Shown: positions 48,261 to 61,040 of the stretch, in pieces | How positions within the stretch are numbered: the first letter of the stretch is position 1 | Layout of the letters: every line of letters starts with the position of its first letter | NCBI RefSeq assembly: GCF_041296385.1 | Contig: NW_027183522.1 | Coordinates: 186,001 to 250,000, forward strand | Reading direction: 5' to 3' | Source: Aphelocoma coerulescens | Taxonomy: Eukaryota > Chordata > Aves > Passeriformes > Corvidae | Length of the DNA: 64,000 nt | Program-made: the position numbers and the translations under genes | Notes under the pieces: model-generated | What the model was told of the DNA's origin: nothing | Database searches by the model: none | Seen by the model: only the letters and a program-made list of their open reading frames with translations

Positions 48261-49680
48261 CTGCTGCTAGCGTGACTTTTCCAGGCAAGCGAGTGGCAGC
48301 CACGCTTTCCCTGCAGCCCGTAGGATGCGCACACAAGCCATGTGCACGGCAGCTTCGTTCTTCGCTTTTTGTAACGCGTCGCGCTTTCATTGCCCCGGAG
48401 GCGAAGAGTCGTCTGCTTCTCGCACAGAAAGCTCTGCCGGCAGAGGAGCGCACCAGAGCACTGCTTCTGCCGGAACACGCCTGGCCCATACACACAATCC
48501 CTCTCAGCGCTACGTGGCACCACACTCTGCCTCTCCTGTGCTCCGCATCTAAACGGAAAGGCCCTCGGCTACGTCGCGCACAGAGAACTGTGCCAGAACA
48601 ACGCGCTTCCCGGCGCTGGCCCCTGCGGCTCGGAGAAACTTGGATTTGCACCACATTCCCGGGCAGCCCCCTTTACAAGCTGCACAGCGCCCTCGGATCG
48701 CGGTGCTCTTTGCACGGTCCTTGTCAGCTCCAAGTACCCCCCCCGCGCACGTTACAGGCTCATAAAGACCAAGGATGCGAGTAGCCGTCTCGCCCAGAAA
48801 AATGTACCGGCGCAAAAGCACGATCTTCGTTACCCGTTCTCGTCGGCCAGACGGTTGTGCTCTGTCGAAAGGCTTGGACACCTAAACACTCCCGCGCTGC
48901 TTTCCCGGCACATTTCTCTAAGCGGAGAGCTAGACGGGCAGTTCGGACCCCATCGAAACAGAAGGAGAATGATTCTACCTGGAGCTGAGGCAAATCCGTG
49001 CACAGCACATGCTGCGTGCCAGCACTGTACACGCTGAGGAGCAGCAAAGCTGAGTGCCACCGCTGGGCTTCAGTTCTCTCCAGACGGCAGAAGGCGAAGA
49101 TTGAAGCCGCAGAGCACGGGGCTTCTGTGTGCTCGGCACCGTCTTTCCAAAGCCCAGGCAAACGCGCCTTCACAAGCCCGCTCAGCCGAGAATACGCTGG
49201 CTGGCTCGGGAAGTAAACGCGCAGCCCTTCGACTTCGTCCCACAACCTGGCTAGAAAGCAGTTTCTTACAGCTTCCGTGTTGCAGAGTCCCTGCAGCTTG
49301 AGCTCCCCCCGAAGGACGCGTCAAAAAAGGAGGCGTTCTTGAAGCCCCCCTTCTCCAAGCACAAACACACTGAGGCTCTGCAGCTTCCTTCTCAGATGGC
49401 CATGCCGTCACACTGGTCGCGCTGGCATTACCGTTGCCAGCTTCCAGCAGCTGCTAGCATGCAAAAGGGCTCGAGAAGTAAAAGGCAGTGCTGTGCTGCA
49501 CCTTCGCCTTCGCACGCGTAAGCCACGTAAGTGCACTGTGTACTTGTCTCCTCTGCTTGCATCTACCGGGATACTTAATTCTCTGCATCTCGGAGCCTAA
49601 AGGTAAGAGCAGCTGTTTCCACAGAAGCTGGCTGGTGCTATAGGTAGCAGCACAAGCAGCTGTCTTTGGAGTTCCTTCTG
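48261..49680 (+). repeat. Unit 35 (C8, A164, C500); HOR copy 2, member 5
   Basis: Alleles A164, A187, C8 and C1045. First of the unbroken run of C8 units that reaches the window end. Confidence 0.97.
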
Positions 49681-51100
49681 CTGCTGCTAGCGTGACTTTT
49701 CCAGGCAAGCGAGTGGCAGCCACGCTTTCCCTGCAGCCCGTAGGATGCGCACACAAGCCATGTGCACGGCAGCTTCGTTCTTCGCTTTTTGTAACGCGTC
49801 GCGCTTTCATTGCCCCGGAGGCGAAGAGTCGTCTGCTTCTCGCCCAGAAAGCTCTGCCGGCAGAGGAGCGCACCAGAGCACTGCTTCTGCCGGAACACGC
49901 CTGGCCCATACACACAATCCCTCTCAGCGCTACGTGGCACCACACTCTGCCTCTCCTGTGCTCCGCATCTAAACGGAAAGGCCCTCGGCTACGTCGCGCA
50001 CAGAGAACTGTGCCAGAACAACGCGCTTCCCGGCGCTGGCCCCTGCGGCTCGGAGAAACTTGGATTTGCACCACATTCCCGGGCAGCCCCCTTTACAAGC
50101 TGCACAGCGCCCTCGGATCGCGGTGCTCTTTGCACGGTCCTTGTCAGCTCCAAGTACCCCCCCCGCGCACGTTAAAGGCTAATAAAGACCAAGGATGCGA
50201 GTAGCCGTCTCGCCCAGAAAAATGTACCGGCGCAAAAGCACGATCTTCGTTACCCGTTCTCGTCGGCCAGACGGTTGTGCTCTGTCGAAAGGCTTGGACA
50301 CCTAAACACTCCCGCGCTGCTTTCCCGGCACATTTCTCTAAGCGGAGAGCTAGACGGGCAGTTCGGACCCCATCGAAACAGAAGGAGAATGATTCTACCT
50401 GGAGCTGAGGCAAATCCGTGCACAGCACATGCTGCGTGCCAGCACTGTACACGCTGAGGAGCAGCAAAGCTGAGTGCCACCGCTGGGCTTCAGTCCTCTC
50501 CAGACGGCAGAAGGCGAAGATTGAAGCCGCAGAGCACGGGGCTTCTGTGTGCTCGGCACCGTCTTTCCAAAGCCCAGGCAAACGCGCCTTCACAAGCCCG
50601 CTCAGCCGAGAATACGCTGGCTGGCTCGGGAAGTAAACGCGCAGCCCTTCAACTTCGTCCCACAACCTGGCTAGAAAGCAGTTTCTTACAGCTTCCGTGT
50701 TGCAGAGTCCCTGCAGCTTGAGCTCCCCCCGAAGGACGCGTCAAAAAAGGAGGCGTTCTTGAAGCCCCCCTTCTCCAAGCACAAACACACTGAGGCTCTG
50801 CAGCTTCCTTCTCAGATGGCCATGCCGTCACACTGGTCGCGCTGGCATTACCGTTGCCAGCTTCCAGCAGCTGCTAGCATGCAAAAGGGCTCGAGAAGTA
50901 AAAGGCAGTGCTGTGCTGCACCTTCGCCTTCGCACACGTAAGCCACGTAAGTGCACTGTGTACTTGTCTCCTCTGCTTGCATCTACCGGGATACTTAATT
51001 CTCTGCATCTCGGAGCCTAAAGGTAAGAGCAGCTGTTTCCACAGAAGCTGGCTGGTGCTATAGGTAGCAGCACAAGCAGCTGTCTTTGGAGTTCCTTCTG
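49681..51100 (+). repeat. Unit 36 (C8, A494/C814/A970); HOR copy 2, member 6
   Basis: Identical to unit 30, including A494 (window 50175), C814 (50495), A970 (50651) and A1255. Confidence 0.97.
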
Positions 51101-52520
51101 CTGCTGCTAGCGTGACTTTTCCAGGCAAGCGAGTGGCAGCCACGCTTTCCCTGCAGCCCGTAGGATGCGCACACAAGCCATGTGCACGGCAGCTTCGTTC
51201 TTCGCTTTTTGTAACGCGTCGCGCTTTCATTGCCCCGGAGGCGAAGAGTCGTCTGCTTCTCGCACAGAAAGCTCTGCCGGCAGAGGAGCGCACCAGAGCA
51301 CTGCTTCTGCCGGAACACGCCTGGCCCATACACACAATCCCTCTCAGCGCTACGTGGCACCACACTCTGCCTCTCCTGTGCTCCGCATCTAAACGGAAAG
51401 GCCCTCGGCTACGTCACGCACAGAGAACTGTGCCAGAACAACGCGCTTCCCGGCGCTGGCCCCTGCGGCTCGGAGAAACTTGGATTTGCACCACATTCCC
51501 GGGCAGCCCCCTTTACAAGCTGCACAGCGCCCTCGGATCGCGGTGCTCTTTGCACGGTCCTTGTCAGCTCCAAGTACCCCCCCCGCGCACGTTACAGGCT
51601 CATAAAGACCAAGGATGCGAGTAGCCGTCTCGCCCAGAAAAATGTACCGGCGCAAAAGCACGATCTTCGTTACCCGTTCTCGTCGGCCAGACGGTTGTGC
51701 TCTGCCAAAAGGCTTGGACACCTAAACACTCCCGCGCTGCTTTCCCGGCACATTTCTCTAAGCGGAGAGCTAGACGGGCAGTTCGGACCCTATCGAAACA
51801 GAAGGAGAATGATTCTACCTGGAGCTGAGGCAAATCCGTGCACAACACATGCTGCGTGCCAGCACTGTACACGCTGAGGAGCAGCAAAGCTGAGTGCCAC
51901 CGCTGGGCTTCAGTTCTCTCCAGACGGCAGAAGGCGAAGATTGAAGCCGCAGAGCACGGGGCTTCTGTGTGCTCGGCACCGTCTTTCCAAAGCCCAGGCA
52001 AACGCGCCTTCACAAGCCCGCTCAGCCGAGAATACGCTGGCTGGCTCGGGAAGTAAACGCGCAGCCCTTCGACTTCGTCCCACAACCTGGCTAGAAAGCA
52101 GTTTCTTACAGCTTCCGTGTTGCAGAGTCCCTGCAGCTTGAGCTCACCCCGAAGGACGCGTCAAAAAAGGAGGCGTTCTTGAAGCCCCCCTTCTCCAAGC
52201 ACAAACACACTGAGGCTCTGCAGCTTCCTTCTCAGATGGCCATGCCGTCACACTGGTCGCGCTGGCATTACCGTTGCCAGCTTCCAGCAGCTGCTAGCAT
52301 GCAAAAGGGCTCGAGAAGTAAAAGGCAGTGCTGTGCTGCACCTTCGCCTTCGCACGCGTAAGCCACGTAAGTGCACTGTGTACTTGTCTCCTCTGCTTGC
52401 ATCTACCGGGATACTTAATTCTCTGCATCTCGGAGCCTAAAGGTAAGAGCAGCTGTTTCCACAGAAGCTGGCTGGTGCTATAGGTAGCAGCACAAGCAGC
52501 TGTCTTTGGAGTTCCTTCTG
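51101..52520 (+). repeat. Unit 37 (mosaic: C8 left, T690/A744 right)
   Basis: Left part A164, A187, A316, C8; right part C604, A606, T690, A744, A1045 as in units 26 and 32. The switch lies between 484 and 606. It occupies the place where a third higher-order copy would have units of the 31 and 32 type. Confidence 0.97.
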
Positions 52521-53940
52521 CTGCTGCTAGCGTGACTTTTCCAGGCAAGCGAGTGGCAGCCACGCTTTCCCTGCAGCCCGTAGGATGCGCACACAAGCCA
52601 TGTGCACGGCAGCTTCGTTCTTCGCTTTTTGTAACGCGTCGCGCTTTCATTGCCCCGGAGGCGAAGAGTCGTCTGCTTCTCGCACAGAAAGCTCTGCCGG
52701 CAGAGGAGCACACCAGAGCACTGCTTCTGCCGGAACACGCCTGGCCCATACACACAATCCCTCTCAGCGCTACGTGGCACCACACTCTGCCTCTCCTGTG
52801 CTCCGCATCTAAACGGAAAGGCCCTCGGCTACGTCACGCACAGAGAACTGTGCCAGAACAACGCGCTTCCCGGCGCTGGCCCCTGCGGCTCGGAGAAACT
52901 TGGATTTGCACCACATTCCCGGGCAGCCCCCTTTACAAGCTGCACAGCGCCCTCGGATCGCGGTGCTCTTTGCACGGTCCTTGTCAGCTCCAAGTACCCC
53001 CCCCGCGCACGTTACAGGCTCATAAAGACCAAGGATGCGAGTAGCCGTCTCGCCCAGAAAAATGTACCGGCGCAAAAGCACGATCTTCGTTACCCGTTCT
53101 CGTCGGCCAGACGGTTGTGCTCTGTCGAAAGGCTTGGACACCTAAACACTCCCGCGCTGCTTTCCCGGCACATTTCTCTAAGCGGAGAGCTAGACGGGCA
53201 GTTCGGACCCCATCGAAACAGAAGGAGAATGATTCTACCTGGAGCTGAGGCAAATCTGTGCACAGCACATGCTGCGTGCCAGCACTGTACACGCTGAGGA
53301 GCAGCAAAGCTGAGTGCCACCGCTGGGCTTCAGTTCTCTCCAGACGGCAGAAGGCGAAGATTGAAGCCGCAGAGCACGGGGCTTCTGTGTGCTCGGCACC
53401 GTCTTTCCAAAGCCCAGGCAAACGCGCCTTCACAAGCCCGCTCAGCCGAGAATACGCTGGCTGGCTCGGGAAGTAAACGCGCAGCCCTTCGACTTCGTCC
53501 CACAACCTGGCTAGAAAGCAGTTTCTTACAGCTTCCGTGTTGCAGAGTCCCTGCAGCTTGAGCTCCCCCCGAAGGACGCGTCAAAAAAGGAGGCGTTCTT
53601 GAAGCCCCCCTTCTCCAAGCACAAACACACTGAGGCTCTGCAGCTTCCTTCTCAGATGGCCATGCCGTCACACTGGTCGCGCTGGCATTACCGTTGCCAG
53701 CTTCCAGCAGCTGCTAGCATGCAAAAGGGCTCGAGAAGTAAAAGGCAGTGCTGTGCTGCACCTTCGCCTTCGCACGCGTAAGCCACGTAAGTGCACTGTG
53801 TACTTGTCTCCTCTGCTTGCATCTACCGGGATACTTAATTCTCTGCATCTCGGAGCCTAAAGGTAAGAGCAGCTGTTTCCACAGAAGCTGGCTGGTGCTA
53901 TAGGTAGCAGCACAAGCAGCTGTCTTTGGAGTTCCTTCTG
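52521..53940 (+). repeat. Unit 38 (C8, A190, C500)
   Basis: Alleles A164, A187, A190, A316, C8, C1045 and a private CpG change T736 (window 53257). It lacks the hexamer that normally goes with A190 plus A316. Confidence 0.97.
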
Positions 53941-55360
53941 CTGCTGCTAGCGTGACTTTTCCAGGCAAGCGAGTGGCAGCCACGCTTTCCCTGCAGCCCG
54001 TAGGATGCGCACACAAGCCATGTGCACGGCAGCTTCGTTCTTCGCTTTTTGTAACGCGTCGCGCTTTCATTGCCCCGGAGGCGAAGAGTCGTCTGCTTCT
54101 CGCCCAGAAAGCTCTGCCGGCAGAGGAGCGCACCAGAGCACTGCTTCTGCCGGAACACGCCTGGCCCATACACACAATCCCTCTCAGCGCTACGTGGCAC
54201 CACACTCTGCCTCTCCTGTGCTCCGCATCTAAACGGAAAGGCCCTCGGCTACGTCACGCACAGAGAACTGTGCCAGAACAACGCGCTTCCCGGCGCTGGC
54301 CCCTGCGGCTCGGAGAAACTTGGATTTGCACCACATTCCCGGGCAGCCCCCTTTACAAGCTGCACAGCGCCCTCGGATCGCGGTGCTCTTTGCACGGTCC
54401 TTGTCAGCTCCAAGTACCCCCCCCGCGCACGTTACAGGCTCATAAAGACCAAGGATGCGAGTAGCCGTCTCGCCCAGAAAAATGTACCGGCGCAAAAGCA
54501 CGATCTTCGTTACCCGTTCTCGTCGGCCAGACGGTTGTGCTCTGTCGAAAGGCTTGGACACCTAAACACTCCCGCGCTGCTTTCCCGGCACATTTCTCTA
54601 AGCGGAGAGCTAGACGGGCAGTTCGGACCCCATCGAAACAGAAGGAGAATGATTCTACCTGGAGCTGAGGCAAATCCGTGCACAGCACATGCTGCGTGCC
54701 AGCACTGTACACGCTGAGGAGCAGCAAAGCTGAGTGCCACCGCTGGGCTTCAGTTCTCTCCAGACGGCAGAAGGCGAAGATTGAAGCCGCAGAGCACGGG
54801 GCTTCTGTGTGCTCGGCACCGTCTTTCCAAAGCCCAGGCAAACGCGCCTTCACAAGCCCGCTCAGCCGAGAATACGCTGGCTGGCTCGGGAAGTAAACGC
54901 GCAGCCCTTCGACTTCGTCCCACAACCTGGCTAGAAAGCAGTTTCTTACAGCTTCCGTGTTGCAGAGTCCCTGCAGCTTGAGCTCCCCCCGAAGGACGCG
55001 TCAAAAAAGGAGGCGTTCTTGAAGCCCCCCTTCTCCAAGCACAAACACACTGAGGCTCTGCAGCTTCCTTCTCAGATGGCCATGCCGTCACACTGGTCGC
55101 GCTGGCATTACCGTTGCCAGCTTCCAGCAGCTGCTAGCATGCAAAAGGGCTCGAGAAGTAAAAGGCAGTGCTGTGCTGCACCTTCGCCTTCGCACGCGTA
55201 AGCCACGTAAGTGCACTGTGTACTTGTCTCCTCTGCTTGCATCTACCGGGATACTTAATTCTCTGCATCTCGGAGCCTAAAGGTAAGAGCAGCTGTTTCC
55301 ACAGAAGCTGGCTGGTGCTATAGGTAGCAGCACAAGCAGCTGTCTTTGGAGTTCCTTCTG
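53941..55360 (+). repeat. Unit 39 (C8, C500 family, A316)
   Basis: Alleles A187, A316, C8 and C1045; one CpG site away from units 40 and 41. Confidence 0.97.
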
Positions 55361-56780
55361 CTGCTGCTAGCGTGACTTTTCCAGGCAAGCGAGTGGCAGC
55401 CACGCTTTCCCTGCAGCCCGTAGGATGCGCACACAAGCCATGTGCACGGCAGCTTCGTTCTTCGCTTTTTGTAACGCGTCGCGCTTTCATTGCCCCGGAG
55501 GCGAAGAGTCGTCTGCTTCTCGCCCAGAAAGCTCTGCCGGCAGAGGAGCGCACCAGAGCACTGCTTCTGCCGGAACACGCCTGGCCCATACACACAATCC
55601 CTCTCAGCGCTACGTGGCACCACACTCTGCCTCTCCTGTGCTCCGCATCTAAACGGAAAGGCCCTCGGCTACGTCGCGCACAGAGAACTGTGCCAGAACA
55701 ACGCGCTTCCCGGCGCTGGCCCCTGCGGCTCGGAGAAACTTGGATTTGCACCACATTCCCGGGCAGCCCCCTTTACAAGCTGCACAGCGCCCTCGGATCG
55801 CGGTGCTCTTTGCACGGTCCTTGTCAGCTCCAAGTACCCCCCCCGCGCACGTTACAGGCTCATAAAGACCAAGGATGCGAGTAGCCGTCTCGCCCAGAAA
55901 AATGTACCGGCGCAAAAGCACGATCTTCGTTACCCGTTCTCGTCGGCCAGACGGTTGTGCTCTGTCGAAAGGCTTGGACACCTAAACACTCCCGCGCTGC
56001 TTTCCCGGCACATTTCTCTAAGCGGAGAGCTAGACGGGCAGTTCGGACCCCATCGAAACAGAAGGAGAATGATTCTACCTGGAGCTGAGGCAAATCCGTG
56101 CACAGCACATGCTGCGTGCCAGCACTGTACACGCTGAGGAGCAGCAAAGCTGAGTGCCACCGCTGGGCTTCAGTTCTCTCCAGACGGCAGAAGGCGAAGA
56201 TTGAAGCCGCAGAGCACGGGGCTTCTGTGTGCTCGGCACCGTCTTTCCAAAGCCCAGGCAAACGCGCCTTCACAAGCCCGCTCAGCCGAGAATACGCTGG
56301 CTGGCTCGGGAAGTAAACGCGCAGCCCTTCGACTTCGTCCCACAACCTGGCTAGAAAGCAGTTTCTTACAGCTTCCGTGTTGCAGAGTCCCTGCAGCTTG
56401 AGCTCCCCCCGAAGGACGCGTCAAAAAAGGAGGCGTTCTTGAAGCCCCCCTTCTCCAAGCACAAACACACTGAGGCTCTGCAGCTTCCTTCTCAGATGGC
56501 CATGCCGTCACACTGGTCGCGCTGGCATTACCGTTGCCAGCTTCCAGCAGCTGCTAGCATGCAAAAGGGCTCGAGAAGTAAAAGGCAGTGCTGTGCTGCA
56601 CCTTCGCCTTCGCACGCGTAAGCCACGTAAGTGCACTGTGTACTTGTCTCCTCTGCTTGCATCTACCGGGATACTTAATTCTCTGCATCTCGGAGCCTAA
56701 AGGTAAGAGCAGCTGTTTCCACAGAAGCTGGCTGGTGCTATAGGTAGCAGCACAAGCAGCTGTCTTTGGAGTTCCTTCTG
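55361..56780 (+). repeat. Unit 40 (C8, C500 family)
   Basis: Alleles A187, C8 and C1045. Identical to units 29 and 41 at all sites compared. Confidence 0.97.
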
Positions 56781-58200
56781 CTGCTGCTAGCGTGACTTTT
56801 CCAGGCAAGCGAGTGGCAGCCACGCTTTCCCTGCAGCCCGTAGGATGCGCACACAAGCCATGTGCACGGCAGCTTCGTTCTTCGCTTTTTGTAACGCGTC
56901 GCGCTTTCATTGCCCCGGAGGCGAAGAGTCGTCTGCTTCTCGCCCAGAAAGCTCTGCCGGCAGAGGAGCGCACCAGAGCACTGCTTCTGCCGGAACACGC
57001 CTGGCCCATACACACAATCCCTCTCAGCGCTACGTGGCACCACACTCTGCCTCTCCTGTGCTCCGCATCTAAACGGAAAGGCCCTCGGCTACGTCGCGCA
57101 CAGAGAACTGTGCCAGAACAACGCGCTTCCCGGCGCTGGCCCCTGCGGCTCGGAGAAACTTGGATTTGCACCACATTCCCGGGCAGCCCCCTTTACAAGC
57201 TGCACAGCGCCCTCGGATCGCGGTGCTCTTTGCACGGTCCTTGTCAGCTCCAAGTACCCCCCCCGCGCACGTTACAGGCTCATAAAGACCAAGGATGCGA
57301 GTAGCCGTCTCGCCCAGAAAAATGTACCGGCGCAAAAGCACGATCTTCGTTACCCGTTCTCGTCGGCCAGACGGTTGTGCTCTGTCGAAAGGCTTGGACA
57401 CCTAAACACTCCCGCGCTGCTTTCCCGGCACATTTCTCTAAGCGGAGAGCTAGACGGGCAGTTCGGACCCCATCGAAACAGAAGGAGAATGATTCTACCT
57501 GGAGCTGAGGCAAATCCGTGCACAGCACATGCTGCGTGCCAGCACTGTACACGCTGAGGAGCAGCAAAGCTGAGTGCCACCGCTGGGCTTCAGTTCTCTC
57601 CAGACGGCAGAAGGCGAAGATTGAAGCCGCAGAGCACGGGGCTTCTGTGTGCTCGGCACCGTCTTTCCAAAGCCCAGGCAAACGCGCCTTCACAAGCCCG
57701 CTCAGCCGAGAATACGCTGGCTGGCTCGGGAAGTAAACGCGCAGCCCTTCGACTTCGTCCCACAACCTGGCTAGAAAGCAGTTTCTTACAGCTTCCGTGT
57801 TGCAGAGTCCCTGCAGCTTGAGCTCCCCCCGAAGGACGCGTCAAAAAAGGAGGCGTTCTTGAAGCCCCCCTTCTCCAAGCACAAACACACTGAGGCTCTG
57901 CAGCTTCCTTCTCAGATGGCCATGCCGTCACACTGGTCGCGCTGGCATTACCGTTGCCAGCTTCCAGCAGCTGCTAGCATGCAAAAGGGCTCGAGAAGTA
58001 AAAGGCAGTGCTGTGCTGCACCTTCGCCTTCGCACGCGTAAGCCACGTAAGTGCACTGTGTACTTGTCTCCTCTGCTTGCATCTACCGGGATACTTAATT
58101 CTCTGCATCTCGGAGCCTAAAGGTAAGAGCAGCTGTTTCCACAGAAGCTGGCTGGTGCTATAGGTAGCAGCACAAGCAGCTGTCTTTGGAGTTCCTTCTG
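56781..58200 (+). repeat. Unit 41 (C8, C500 family)
   Basis: Identical to unit 40, the clearest adjacent pair of identical units in the right part of the array. Confidence 0.97.
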
Positions 58201-59620
58201 CTGCTGCTAGCGTGACTTTTCCAGGCAAGCGAGTGGCAGCCACGCTTTCCCTGCAGCCCGTAGGATGCGCACACAAGCCATGTGCACGGCAGCTTCGTTC
58301 TTCGCTTTTTGTAACGCGTCGCGCTTTCATTGCCCCGGAGGCGAAGAGTCGTCTGCTTCTCGCCCAGAAAGCTCTGCCGGCAGAGGAGCGCACCAGAGCA
58401 CTGCTTCTGCCGGAACACGCCTGGCCCATACACACAATCCCTCTCAGCGCTACGTGGCACCACACTCTGCCTCTCCTGTGCTCCGCATCTAAACGGAAAG
58501 GCCCTCGGCTACGTCGCGCACAGAGAACTGTGCCAGAACAACGCGCTTCCCGGCGCTGGCCCCTGCGGCTCGGAGAAACTTGGATTTGCACCACATTCCC
58601 GGGCAGCCCCCTTTACAAGCTGCACAGCGCCCTCGGATCGCGGTGCTCTTTGCACGGTCCTTGTCAGCTCCAAGTACCCCCCCCGCGCACGTTACAGGCT
58701 AATAAAGACCAAGGATGCGAGTAGCCGTCTCGCCCAGAAAAATGTACCGGCGCAAAAGCACGATCTTCGTTACCCGTTCTCGTCGGCCAGACGGTTGTGC
58801 TCTGCCGAAAGGCTTGGACACCTAAACACTCCCGCGCTGCTTTCCCGGCACATTTCTCTAAGCGGAGAGCTAGACGGGCAGTTCGGACCCCATCGAAACA
58901 GAAGGAGAATGATTCTACCTGGAGCTGAGGCAAATCCGTGCACAGCACATGCTGCGTGCCAGCACTGTACACGCTGAGGAGCAGCAAAGCTGAGTGCCAC
59001 CGCTGGGCTTCAGTTCTCTCCAGACGGCAGAAGGCGAAGATTGAAGCCGCAGAGCACGGGGCTTCTGTGTGCTCGGCACCGTCTTTCCAAAGCCCAGGCA
59101 AACGCGCCTTCACAAGCCCGCTCAGCCGAGAATACGCTGGCTGGCTCGGGAAGTAAACGCGCAGCCCTTCGACTTCGTCCCACAACCTGGCTAGAAAGCA
59201 GTTTCTTACAGCTTCCGTGTTGCAGAGTCCCTGCAGCTTGAGCTCACCCCGAAGGACGCGTCAAAAAAGGAGGCGTTCTTGAAGCCCCCCTTCTCCAAGC
59301 ACAAACACACTGAGGCTCTGCAGCTTCCTTCTCAGATGGCCATGCCGTCACACTGGTCGCGCTGGCATTACCGTTGCCAGCTTCCAGCAGCTGCTAGCAT
59401 GCAAAAGGGCTCGAGAAGTAAAAGGCAGTGCTGTGCTGCACCTTCGCCTTCGCACGCGTAAGCCACGTAAGTGCACTGTGTACTTGTCTCCTCTGCTTGC
59501 ATCTACCGGGATACTTAATTCTCTGCATCTCGGAGCCTAAAGGTAAGAGCAGCTGTTTCCACAGAAGCTGGCTGGTGCTATAGGTAGCAGCACAAGCAGC
59601 TGTCTTTGGAGTTCCTTCTG
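58201..59620 (+). repeat. Unit 42 (C8, AATAAA, C604, A1045)
   Basis: Alleles A187, C8, A500 and C604 with C164 and G316. It combines the left end of unit 41 with the middle of the unit-12 family. Confidence 0.97.
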
Positions 59621-61040
59621 CTGCTGCTAGCGTGACTTTTCCAGGCAAGCGAGTGGCAGCCACGCTTTCCCTGCAGCCCGTAGGATGCGCACACAAGCCA
59701 TGTGCACGGCAGCTTCGTTCTTCGCTTTTTGTAACGCGTCGCGCTTTCATTGCCCCGGAGGCGAAGAGTCGTCTGCTTCTCGCACAGAAAGCTCTGCCGG
59801 CAGAGGAGCGCACCAGAGCACTGCTTCTGCCGGAACACGCCTGGCCCATACACACAATCCCTCTCAGCGCTACGTGGCACCACACTCTGCCTCTCCTGTG
59901 CTCCGCATCTAAACGGAAAGGCCCTCGGCTACGTCGCGCACAGAGAACTGTGCCAGAACAACGCGCTTCCCGGCGCTGGCCCCTGCGGCTCGGAGAAACT
60001 TGGATTTGCACCACATTCCCGGGCAGCCCCCTTTACAAGCTGCACAGCGCCCTCGGATCGCGGTGCTCTTTGCACGGTCCTTGTCAGCTCCAAGTACCCC
60101 CCCCGCGCACGTTACAGGCTAATAAAGACCAAGGATGCGAGTAGCCGTCTCGCCCAGAAAAATGTACCGGCGCAAAAGCACGATCTTCGTTACCCGTTCT
60201 CGTCGGCCAGACGGTTGTGCTCTGTCGAAAGGCTTGGACACCTAAACACTCCCGCGCTGCTTTCCCGGCACATTTCTCTAAGCGGAGAGCTAGACGGGCA
60301 GTTCGGACCCCATCGAAACAGAAGGAGAATGATTCTACCTGGAGCTGAGGCAAATCCGTGCACAGCACATGCTGCGTGCCAGCACTGTACACGCTGAGGA
60401 GCAGCAAAGCTGAGTGCCACCGCTGGGCTTCAGTCCTCTCCAGACGGCAGAAGGCGAAGATTGAAGCCGCAGAGCACGGGGCTTCTGTGTGCTCGGCACC
60501 GTCTTTCCAAAGCCCAGGCAAACGCGCCTTCACAAGCCCGCTCAGCCGAGAATACGCTGGCTGGCTCGGGAAGTAAACGCGCAGCCCTTCAACTTCGTCC
60601 CACAACCTGGCTAGAAAGCAGTTTCTTACAGCTTCCGTGTTGCAGAGTCCCTGCAGCTTGAGCTCCCCCCGAAGGACGCGTCAAAAAAGGAGGCGTTCTT
60701 GAAGCCCCCCTTCTCCAAGCACAAACACACTGAGGCTCTGCAGCTTCCTTCTCAGATGGCCATGCCGTCACACTGGTCGCGCTGGCATTACCGTTGCCAG
60801 CTTCCAGCAGCTGCTAGCATGCAAAAGGGCTCGAGAAGTAAAAGGCAGTGCTGTGCTGCACCTTCGCCTTCGCACGCGTAAGCCACGTAAGTGCACTGTG
60901 TACTTGTCTCCTCTGCTTGCATCTACCGGGATACTTAATTCTCTGCATCTCGGAGCCTAAAGGTAAGAGCAGCTGTTTCCACAGAAGCTGGCTGGTGCTA
61001 TAGGTAGCAGCACAAGCAGCTGTCTTTGGAGTTCCTTCTG
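59621..61040 (+). repeat. Unit 43 (C8, AATAAA, C814/A970)
   Basis: Alleles A164, A187, C8, A500, C814 (window 60435), A970 (60591) and C1045. It shares C814 and A970 with units 30 and 36 but not A494 or A1255. Confidence 0.97.

Larger units (their letters stand above)
42584..51100 (+). repeat. Six-unit higher-order repeat, copy 2 (8,517 bp)
   Basis: Units 31 to 36. Members 1, 2 and 6 look identical to those of copy 1. Differences are three in member 3 (1045, 1110, 1149), two in member 4 (466 and the C tract) and one in member 5 (164). Confidence 0.9.
51101..61040 (+). repeat. Looser seven-unit block (9,940 bp)
   Basis: Units 37 to 43. Unit 44 repeats unit 37 apart from one base, and unit 43 resembles unit 36, so the local period here is seven units. 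Units 39 to 41 are nearly identical, suggesting that local duplication of this unit type lengthened a six-unit block; other members match less well. Confidence 0.55.
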
